Shown here one piece after another: positions 57,711 to 64,000 of a stretch of DNA of 64,000 bases. This stretch comes from Alcaligenaceae bacterium SAGV5 (lineage in GTDB: Bacteria; Pseudomonadota; Gammaproteobacteria; Burkholderiales; Burkholderiaceae_B). The position numbers were made by a program, and so were the translations under genes. Under the pieces are notes generated by a model, which made no database searches, was not told the DNA's origin, and saw only the letters and a list, made by a program, of their open reading frames with translations. Location of the stretch: NCBI GenBank assembly GCA_009360345.1, contig SPDP01000001.1, positions 1,426,001 to 1,490,000 on the forward strand. The letters are read 5' to 3'. The first letter of the stretch is position 1. Each line of letters begins with the position of its first letter.

Positions 57711-58688
57711 ATGAAAAAAAGATTCCTGATAGGCCAGGTGCTGCTGGCGTGCGCGCTATCGGAAGCCGCCGTCGCGGCATCTTCGACCCGGAACTATCCG
57801 GAAAAGCCCATCACCTTGCTGGTGGGATTCGCGGCGGGCGGCAGCGTCGACAACGCGGCCCGGATCGTCGCGCAGAGACTGCAGACGATAGGCTGGTCAG
57901 TCATCGTGGAAAACCGTACCGGCGCCAGCGGCATGATCGCCATGCGGGATCTGGCCAAATCCCGGCCGGACGGCTACACGCTCATGATGGGATCCGTCAG
58001 CAACCTGGCGATGGTTCCCCCGGCCATGAAAGATCCCCAGGTCGATCCGGCCAAGGACCTGGCCGCGGTGTCGCTGATAGGCAGCGCACCGCTGGTACTT
58101 CTGGTGCGCGCCGACTCCCCGGTGAAGTCGCTGGATGATTTCAAGGAGGCGTTGAAGAAACCCGGCGCAACCAGGAGCTATGCGTCCGGAGGGATAGCCA
58201 CGCCTCCACACCTCGCCATGGAACTCCTCGCAAGCAAGCTGGAGGTCAAGCTCGACCACGTTCCCTATCGCGGCGAAGCCCCCGCGATCGTCGACCTCCT
58301 CGGCGGACACGTACCCGCCATGTTCGCGAACATGACGACGGGGGTTCCCTATGTGAAGAGCGGCAAGCTGCGCGCCATCGGTGTCAGCGGCTCGGCTCGC
58401 TCTCCGGTCATGGAGGATGTGCCGACACTGGCAGAAGGAGGGGTGGCGGGCTTCAACGTCGAAAACTGGTTCGGCATCGTCGCCCCCAGGGCGACGCCGC
58501 CTGAGGTGCTGGACATCATCCATGGCGCCGTTTCCAAGGCCCTCGCCGACCCTACGTCCCGGGAGCAGTTGTCGGCCCAGGGGTTGAACGTGCAGGACAT
58601 CTCCAGAAAGGAATTCGACCGGTTTCTCGCAGCCGAGAACGAACAATGGACGGCCGTCGTGAAGAAGGTCGGGATTCGCCTGGAATGA
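57711..58688 (+). CDS. Bug-family periplasmic solute-binding protein (first of pair)
   Basis: 325 residues, preceded by AGGAGGC. A lysine-rich N-terminus and signal peptide ending SEAAVAASS, then NYPEKPITLLVGFAAGGSVD, VIVENRTGASGMIAMRDLAK and DHVPYRGEAPAIVDLLGGHV, all typical. It follows the amidohydrolase by 34 bases. It would bind the operon's organic acid substrate in the periplasm; no TctA/TctB genes are present. Confidence 0.92.
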   Translation: MKKRFLIGQVLLACALSEAAVAASSTRNYPEKPITLLVGFAAGGSVDNAARIVAQRLQTIGWSVIVENRTGASGMIAMRDLAKSRPDGYTLMMGSVSNLAMVPPAMKDPQVDPAKDLAAVSLIGSAPLVLLVRADSPVKSLDDFKEALKKPGATRSYASGGIATPPHLAMELLASKLEVKLDHVPYRGEAPAIVDLLGGHVPAMFANMTTGVPYVKSGKLRAIGVSGSARSPVMEDVPTLAEGGVAGFNVENWFGIVAPRATPPEVLDIIHGAVSKALADPTSREQLSAQGLNVQDISRKEFDRFLAAENEQWTAVVKKVGIRLE

Positions 58689-58701
58689 GCAATTGGACGG
58701 A

Positions 58702-59712
58702 ATGATGATGGCTCAAGTTGCTAGTTTACTTTTCGCTTTGCTATCGATGGGCATGGTTGGCGGCCATGCGGTCTCGCCCGCCGCGGCGGCAGACTCCTTT
58801 CCCAGCAGGCCCATCACATTGTTGGTGCCGTTCTCCGCGGGCGGCCCCACGGACAAACTGGCCAGGGATCTGTCCGAAGCCATGCGCCAGCGCCTGGGGC
58901 AGACGGTTGTGGTCGAGAACATTGGTGGAGCCGGCGGCACCATCGGCGCGGGAAAGGTGGCCAATGCCCGCCCTGATGGCTACACCTTGATGCTTGTCCA
59001 CGTGGGCATGGCAACCTGGCCGGCCCTCTACCCCGGGTGGGAACGCAAGACCCTGGAGGCCTTCGATTACCTGGGGCTGATCAACGAAGTGCCAATGACG
59101 CTGGTGGGCCGCCCCACGCTCGCCCCGAAGAACATCGACGAACTCACGTCATGGCTCAAGGGCAATCATGACAAGGTCAACCTGGCCAATGGCGGCCCCG
59201 GTTCCGCGTCCGACCTGTGCGGCCTGCAGCTCCAGGAAAAACTCGGCATAAAGCTGACCACTATCCCCTACAAGGGGACGGGCCCGGCGATGATAGACCT
59301 GATGGGGAACCAGCTCGACCTCTTGTGCACCATGACAATCGGCGCGCAGGACCAAATCAAGGGAGGAAAAATCAAAGGCTTCGCGGTCACCTCGCTGAAG
59401 CGCGTGCCGACCCCGGAGCTCGACGCGCTGCCGACGCTGGACGAATCCGGTCTCAAGGGATTCAACGTGACCATATGGCATGGACTCTACGCCCCCAGGA
59501 ACACGCCGCCAGAAATCCGCGGGAAACTCAATGGCACGCTCAGGGAAATCCTGGCCAGCCGTGATTTCGTCAGCGAGCAGGAGCGACTGGGCGCGCTGGT
59601 CGTTAGCGAAAACTTGCAGACGCCGGCTGGCCATCGAGAGTTCGTCGAGGGTGAGATATCCCGCTGGACCGGTGTCCTGCGGGGTTCGCAAAGCAGCCGC
59701 GCGGGCAAGTAG
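58702..59712 (+). CDS. Bug-family periplasmic solute-binding protein (second of pair)
   Basis: 336 residues from the first ATG of a triple ATG at 58702; a TTG nine bases earlier is possible. The signal peptide ends AVSPAAAADSFPSRPITLL, followed by VPFSAGGPTDKLARDLSEA, VVVENIGGAGGTIGAGKVA and IPYKGTGPAMIDLMGNQLDL. It is clearly paralogous to, but well diverged from, the protein encoded just before it, so the two may bind different compounds. Two consecutive Bug genes in one operon are uncommon. It ends the plus-strand set. Confidence 0.92.
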   Translation: MMMAQVASLLFALLSMGMVGGHAVSPAAAADSFPSRPITLLVPFSAGGPTDKLARDLSEAMRQRLGQTVVVENIGGAGGTIGAGKVANARPDGYTLMLVHVGMATWPALYPGWERKTLEAFDYLGLINEVPMTLVGRPTLAPKNIDELTSWLKGNHDKVNLANGGPGSASDLCGLQLQEKLGIKLTTIPYKGTGPAMIDLMGNQLDLLCTMTIGAQDQIKGGKIKGFAVTSLKRVPTPELDALPTLDESGLKGFNVTIWHGLYAPRNTPPEIRGKLNGTLREILASRDFVSEQERLGALVVSENLQTPAGHREFVEGEISRWTGVLRGSQSSRAGK

Positions 59713-59779
59713 GCGTGCGGGGCCTCCGGGACGAGTGTTTTCAGGACCGGAAATGGAACATCATCCGCGCCGCGGATTT

Positions 59780-60532
59780 TCAGCACGCGCCACGAGACGC
59801 ATAGGCGCGTTTCGCAAGCGCGGCGCCAAGCTCTACGGCCGGATCGATCAACACCACCCCCCGCTCGAACGGGAATCCGGACAACGCGAGCGGAATCTCC
59901 GTACAGGCCATGGCGAACTTGTCCACGCCTGTGCGGTCTCGCATCCTGACGACGACTTCCGACAGGCACCGCCGGCCCAGCGCCATGTTCCCCGCCTTGA
60001 CCCCCCGATAAATACCTTGCATCAGCAGCGTCGACTCAGCGTCATCGGGCTCGATGCAGACAAGGCCCTGGCATTCGAAAAACGGGCTGTACAGGCGGGA
60101 GCGATAGGTGCCCTCCGTCGCCAGCAGACCGACGGGCCGCCCGTCCAGCCGGCACGCCGCCCGGGCGGTCACCTCGGCAATATGCAGCAACTCGACGCCG
60201 GCGTGGCGCCCGGCGAGCTCCTGGTGCCAGGCGTGGGCGGTATTGCACGCGATGGCAATCGCGCGCACATCGAGCGTCTGCAACGCGCTGACGCTTTGCG
60301 AAAGGCTGGACAACACGAGGTCTTGCTCCGGCTTCCCCGCGAGCAGGGCTTTCGTGCGATCCGGGTGCGGCCACTGCGACAGGTAGTGTGCGGGAAAGGC
60401 TTGGTCGTTCACGTTGCCGCCTCGCGCGATGATCTCGTCGATGCAGGCGGACAGGAATTTGGAAAGGAGGTCGGCGCCGGCGAAAGGGCCCATTCCTCCC
60501 AGAATGGCGACGGTGTTCACGTTGGCTATCAC
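59780..60532 (-). CDS. Aspartate/glutamate racemase family protein
   Basis: About 250 residues from GTG 60532; GTG 60520 or GTG 60583 are alternatives and no ribosome site decides. NTVAILGGMGPFAGADLLSK is the typical start. The two catalytic cysteines are in IAIACNTAHAWHQEL and KFAMACTEIPLAL, both present, so the enzyme should be active as a cofactor-independent racemase of aspartate, glutamate or a related acid. It is convergent with the Bug gene and lies behind the sulfatase-HpnE hybrid on the same strand. Confidence 0.87.
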   Translation of the reverse strand: MIANVNTVAILGGMGPFAGADLLSKFLSACIDEIIARGGNVNDQAFPAHYLSQWPHPDRTKALLAGKPEQDLVLSSLSQSVSALQTLDVRAIAIACNTAHAWHQELAGRHAGVELLHIAEVTARAACRLDGRPVGLLATEGTYRSRLYSPFFECQGLVCIEPDDAESTLLMQGIYRGVKAGNMALGRRCLSEVVVRMRDRTGVDKFAMACTEIPLALSGFPFERGVVLIDPAVELGAALAKRAYASRGAC

Positions 60533-60548
60533 ACAGGGGCATCGAAAA

Positions 60549-62156
60549 CTACAGCGGCTTCGCCCGCGGCTCGAGCGCTTCACCCGGCGGAGGAGAAAAC
60601 AAGATGGCCTCGCCCTTGCTCACCTGCTCCCTGCCGCCCAATTCGTCCACCCGTCGTCGCTGGTCGGCCTTTGCACGCGCGTCGATAGCCTCGGGCCTAC
60701 CCTGCTCCCTCAATGCATCCAACAAGCACCGCAACACCTCGGAATAGCCCGGATCAGGCGCCACGTCCCGTGTCTCGTCCGGATCCACCGCGAGATCGAA
60801 AAGCTGGACGGGCATGCCGACGTGATAGATCAGCTTGTATCGCTCGCCTCTGATCATGGACGCCCCCGCCGCGGATCCGTGCGCATGGAACTCCGCGAAG
60901 ACGAGCCGGCCATCGGGTCCGGCCGCCATTCGGTTGGCGAGCGCGAAGAGTGATCGGCCCGGCAAGTCCGCATCTTCGGCGGACAACGGAATGTCCAGCG
61001 CTTCGAGTACGGTCGGGAAAAGGTCGACATGGCAAGCCAACTGGTCGGATCGGCGACCCGCGGGCACATCGGCGCCGGCCAGAATCATCGGCACGGCCAC
61101 CGACTGCTCGTAGAAGACCCGCTTGCCCAGCAACCCGTGGGAGCCGAACAGTTCGCCGTGGTCGCTGGTGTAGAGCAGATTGGTCGTTTCGGCGGGCGCA
61201 TACTTTTCAACGGCATCCATGACTTCGCCGATCTGTTCGTCGAGATGGGTGATCAGGCCGAAGTAAGCGGACGAGATTTTCCGCAGCACGTCCGGCTCGA
61301 TCAGATCCGGGATCTGTTCGAGCCGCCGGATGTGCCGATAGGCCGGATGCGGGTGATCTGCAGGCAAGGTGCCGAGCAAGCGGGCCGCCGTGTAGGGCGG
61401 CACGGCAAGAACGATGGCGTCGTAGCCTGCGCCGTCGATGGCATACCCCTTGTCCGACGCTTCGAGATGGCGGATGGGACAGCCGTTGCGCAGCCGGCCC
61501 AGGCGGGCAGCGGCGTCCGGCCACAATGCCGAGAGATCCTGCCTGGGAAGCAGCAGATCGCAGGCTTTGGCGCCGCCGCCCAAGCTGTCGCGCAGTGTCG
61601 CGCAGAACAGTTCGGCGCAGGCCTGGTCAGGCGTGGTATTGAGCGCGGCCAGGCACAAGGGGTGCCACAGCGCCTGGCGCAAGCGGGTTGGCTGGGCGAA
61701 CCGGTCCAGCAATCCGACGACGCTTTCGCCCGGCGCCGCTTGCCAGCCGGCCCGGCGCAGCCCTGTCATCAGATGCAGCGCGGCGAACTTGTCGGCGGGA
61801 GCCAGGCCGCGTGCGGCCAGCAGCGCGGCGGCGACGTGGAAGGGAGCGGGCCAGCGCGGCGCGCGCAGGCGCAGGCGAGCGTCGACACTTTGGAGCGTCA
61901 GCGGCAGGCGCCGCAGAGCGCGTTCGACATCCAATCCCAGGTCTCGCATCAGTGCGAGGGTGTCGCGATAGGCGCCCAGCAGCAGGTGCTGGCCATTGTC
62001 CAGTGGCGTCTCGAAGCCATGGGCGCGCTCGACCCGCCGCGCGCGGCCTCCAAGGGTGCGGGCCGCTTCGAACACCGTGACGGCATGGCCGGCTCGGGCC
62101 AGGTGCACGAGCGCCGACAGCCCCGCCCATCCGGCGCCGACGATGGCGACGTTCAA
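60549..62156 (-). CDS. Hybrid frame: HpnE N-terminal half fused to sulfatase C-terminal half
   Basis: 535 residues from TTG 62156, whose codon overlaps the hpnD stop (TTGA). Residues 1-262 are the FAD-binding half of hydroxysqualene dehydroxylase HpnE: NVAIVGAGWAGLSALVHLAR, TLGGRARRVERAHGFETPLD, NGQHLLLGAYRDTLALM. After AVPPYTAARLLGTLP the HpnE sequence stops. From about residue 267 it becomes the distal part of an arylsulfatase/choline-sulfatase-type enzyme: KISSAYFGLITHLDEQIGEV, metal-binding LYTSDHGELFGSHGLLGK (Asp332-His333) and DLFPTVLEALDIPL. The sulfatase part lacks the CxPxR formylglycine site and the HpnE part lacks its C-terminal third. Neither activity is expected. Looks like a deletion that fused two genes in frame. 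Confidence 0.85.
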   Translation of the reverse strand: MNVAIVGAGWAGLSALVHLARAGHAVTVFEAARTLGGRARRVERAHGFETPLDNGQHLLLGAYRDTLALMRDLGLDVERALRRLPLTLQSVDARLRLRAPRWPAPFHVAAALLAARGLAPADKFAALHLMTGLRRAGWQAAPGESVVGLLDRFAQPTRLRQALWHPLCLAALNTTPDQACAELFCATLRDSLGGGAKACDLLLPRQDLSALWPDAAARLGRLRNGCPIRHLEASDKGYAIDGAGYDAIVLAVPPYTAARLLGTLPADHPHPAYRHIRRLEQIPDLIEPDVLRKISSAYFGLITHLDEQIGEVMDAVEKYAPAETTNLLYTSDHGELFGSHGLLGKRVFYEQSVAVPMILAGADVPAGRRSDQLACHVDLFPTVLEALDIPLSAEDADLPGRSLFALANRMAAGPDGRLVFAEFHAHGSAAGASMIRGERYKLIYHVGMPVQLFDLAVDPDETRDVAPDPGYSEVLRCLLDALREQGRPEAIDARAKADQRRRVDELGGREQVSKGEAILFSPPPGEALEPRAKPL

Positions 62157-63016
62157 CGCGATATCTGCCGGTGCAGCGCCCGGCCGCCGGTCACGTAGGT
62201 CTTCCACGCCAGCCAGAACTTGCGCAGCGGCGTCAGGGAAATGCGCTGGTGCAGCACCTGGTAGCCCGAGCGTTCGATCTCGTCCAGCAGCGCGTAGTAG
62301 ATGGCGGCCATCATCAGGCCCGGGCGCTGGGGGCGGAGGTCCTCGGCCGGCAGCAGCGCCAAGGCTTCGTGGTAGGTGCGCCGCGCCCGCTCGCACTGGA
62401 AACGCATCAGGGCCGAGAAATTATCCGAATAGCGGCCGTTCAGGATATCGGCCGCCTTGACGTCGAATTGCTGCAACTCGTTGACCGGCAGGTAGATGCG
62501 GCCCTTGCGGGCGTCGTCGCCGACGTCGCGGATGATGTTGGTGAGCTGGAACGCCAGGCCCAGTCGGTCGGCGTAGGCCAGTGTCTGCGTATCGGCGTAG
62601 CCGAAGATGCCCGCCGACAGCTCGCCGACGACGCCCGCCGCCAGGCGGCAATAGCGTTGCAGCGCGGGGTAGTCCAGGTAGCGAGTCTGGTCGAGGTCCA
62701 TCTCCATGCCGTCCACGATCTCCAGCAGGCGTTCCCGGGTGATACCGCAGGCCACCCGGTGCGGAGCGAGGGCCTGGGTGACGGGATGCTCGGGCTTGCC
62801 GTCGAACAGGCGCTCGATCTCGGTCCGCCACCAGGCCAGCTTCAGGCGGGCGACGGAGGCGTCTCCCGCGTCATCCACCGTGTCGTCCAGCTGGCGGCAC
62901 AGCGCGTACAGCGCGGTGATGGCGCGCCGGCGCTCGGGCGGCAGGAACAGGAAGCTGTAGTAGAAGCTGGAGCCGCTCTGCGCGGCCTTCTCCTGGCAGT
63001 ACTGGTCAGGCGTCAT
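62153..63016 (-). CDS. hpnD: Presqualene diphosphate synthase (HpnD)
   Basis: 287 residues from the ATG at 63014-63016. Two aspartate-rich motifs of the trans-isoprenyl synthase fold are intact: LCRQLDDTVDDAGDAS and FQLTNIIRDVGDDARKGRIY. SSFYYSFLFLPPERRRAITA is typical of HpnD. It joins two farnesyl diphosphates to presqualene diphosphate. It overlaps hpnC by 11 bases upstream and the HpnE-derived frame by 3 bases downstream, the normal hpnC-hpnD-hpnE order. Confidence 0.93.
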   Translation of the reverse strand: MTPDQYCQEKAAQSGSSFYYSFLFLPPERRRAITALYALCRQLDDTVDDAGDASVARLKLAWWRTEIERLFDGKPEHPVTQALAPHRVACGITRERLLEIVDGMEMDLDQTRYLDYPALQRYCRLAAGVVGELSAGIFGYADTQTLAYADRLGLAFQLTNIIRDVGDDARKGRIYLPVNELQQFDVKAADILNGRYSDNFSALMRFQCERARRTYHEALALLPAEDLRPQRPGLMMAAIYYALLDEIERSGYQVLHQRISLTPLRKFWLAWKTYVTGGRALHRQISR

Positions 63017-63875
63017 GATGGGGAGGGGGTGCGGGCATGGCCTGCGGCATGCGCAGCGCGCGCCAGGCAAGCTTCAGCCACTCGGTTTTCTTCAGTACCG
63101 GCCGGGCCCGGAAGATGTCGTACCCGCCGGTTTCGATGCGCTCCAGGATGCGCAGCCCGCCTTGGACGACCAGGCGCAGTTCCCAGCCGATGCGCCCCGG
63201 CAGGGCCCGGGCCAGCGGTGCTCCCGAGTGTAACAGCGCGCGGGTCCGCCCGATCTCGAAGGCCATTAGCGCGCGCCAGGCCGGCGAGCAGCGGCCCGCC
63301 GCGATGTCGGCCTCGGTCACGCCGTGGCGCGCGAGGTCTTCCTGGGGAAGGTAGACCCGGTTCTTGGCCCAGTCCACGGCCACGTCCTGCCAGAAATTGG
63401 TCAGTTGCAGCCCGGTGCAGATCGCGTCCGACCAGGCCAGGTTGCGCGGCGTGGCGGCTTCGTACAGGTGCAGCATCAACTCGCCCACGGGATCGGCCGA
63501 GCGGTGGCAGTAGTCGTTCAGGGTCGCGAAGTCGGCGTAGCGCTTGACGGCCACGTCCTGGGCGAAAGCCGACAGCAGGCGCCGGAAAGGGGAGAGCGGC
63601 AGGCGGTGGCGGGCGATGGTGGCGGCCAGCGGGACGAAGATCGCGGCCAGATCGTCATGCGGGGCGGTTTGCGCCAGCGTGCCATTCTCGATGCGGTCCA
63701 GTCCCGCGTCGAAACGCGCCAGCGCGGCCAGGCGCTCCTGGTCGGACGCGTCCCCCTCGTCCGCGATGTCGTCGGCGGCGCGCGCATAGCGATAGATATC
63801 CAGCACCGCCGTCCGCAGGCGGGGGGGCAGCAGCAGCGAGGCGACGGGAAAGTTTTCGTAGTGACCGGCGGACAT
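63006..63875 (-). CDS. hpnC: Hydroxysqualene synthase (HpnC)
   Basis: 289 residues from ATG at 63873-63875 (MSAGHYENFPVASLLLPPRL is the usual start). Motifs include YRYARAADDIADEGDAS and LQLTNFWQDVAVDWAKNRVY, and SADPVGELMLHL. HpnC converts presqualene diphosphate to hydroxysqualene, which HpnE would then reduce to squalene. It is the first gene of the hpnCDE set, transcribed from near the window edge. No clear ribosome-binding site was seen before the ATG. Confidence 0.92.
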   Translation of the reverse strand: MSAGHYENFPVASLLLPPRLRTAVLDIYRYARAADDIADEGDASDQERLAALARFDAGLDRIENGTLAQTAPHDDLAAIFVPLAATIARHRLPLSPFRRLLSAFAQDVAVKRYADFATLNDYCHRSADPVGELMLHLYEAATPRNLAWSDAICTGLQLTNFWQDVAVDWAKNRVYLPQEDLARHGVTEADIAAGRCSPAWRALMAFEIGRTRALLHSGAPLARALPGRIGWELRLVVQGGLRILERIETGGYDIFRARPVLKKTEWLKLAWRALRMPQAMPAPPPHHDA

Positions 63876-64000
63876 GGCAAGATCTGTGATTACCGGCGCC
63901 GATGATACCGGTTCGCCGTGAAGACGGCGTGGACAGGGATGTCCTGCGCGTCTCGCGCCCAAGGGCTACACTTTCCTTTTGCCATCCCGGCGCGCCGCGC

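Noticed and set aside
60549..62156. Interpretation of the HpnE-sulfatase frame as a natural bifunctional enzyme
   Set aside because: Each half lacks the catalytic part on the side of the junction (HpnE C-terminus, sulfatase formylglycine site), which fits a deletion fusion better than a functional fusion.

Overview
The window is high-GC bacterial chromosome, most likely an Alcaligenaceae member close to Bordetella/Achromobacter. The reasons are four tripartite-tricarboxylate (Bug family) periplasmic binding proteins without their membrane partners, the exbB-exbD-lpxK-Trm112-kdsB-adk order, dense LysR/AraC/GntR catabolic clusters, and the style of the core genes. No tRNA, rRNA, CRISPR array, insertion sequence or phage gene was recognised.

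Layout. 1-657: 3' end of a chemoreceptor. 701-7301: a LysR gene divergent from five genes that match the itaconate/(S)-citramalyl-CoA degradation cluster (hydratase, acyl-CoA dehydrogenase, MmgE/PrpD, CoA-transferase, CitE-type lyase). 7328-12689: core genes rpmG, rpmB, radC, clpA, clpS, a cold-shock gene and a secreted DUF192 protein. 12864-21817: an aromatic lower pathway. Hydroxyquinol 1,2-dioxygenase, maleylacetate reductase, 3-oxoadipate CoA-transferase (two subunits) and thiolase together run from hydroxyquinol to acetyl-CoA plus succinyl-CoA; a Bug protein, a nitroreductase, a LysR regulator and a second, exported intradiol dioxygenase lie between them. 21975-29452: PBP1C and alpha-2-macroglobulin, an envelope-repair/defence pair. 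29544-33152: ClC transporter, Fe-superoxide dismutase, exonuclease VII large subunit. 33349-39653: ExbBD, lipid A/Kdo genes, adenylate kinase and a K+-independent proton pyrophosphatase. 39729-43859: an AraC-linked cluster of a Bug protein, a D-tartrate dehydratase-like enolase and a fumarylacetoacetate-hydrolase-family enzyme. 43890-52290: murJ, rpsT, a DUF3579 protein, an alpha/beta hydrolase, argF, argG, a glutamine amidotransferase, murB and yajQ.

52390-61370 is accessory: an AttH/CrtC-like lipoprotein of visibly lower GC, then a GntR-controlled operon (regulator, enolase-superfamily enzyme, amidohydrolase, two consecutive Bug proteins), an Asp/Glu racemase and the C-terminal half of a sulfatase. 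That sulfatase fragment is fused in frame to the N-terminal half of hydroxysqualene dehydroxylase HpnE. HpnC and HpnD upstream look intact, so the squalene (hopanoid precursor) pathway appears to be broken at its last step by a deletion at the edge of the accessory block. This chimeric reading frame is the most unusual object in the window.

Other points of note are a probable CTG start of pbpC overlapping the alpha-2-macroglobulin stop, a perfect 16-bp palindrome at the start of the GntR transcript, an inverted pair of DnaA-box-like sites before exbB, and a radC gene whose 5' end runs into the clpA terminator.
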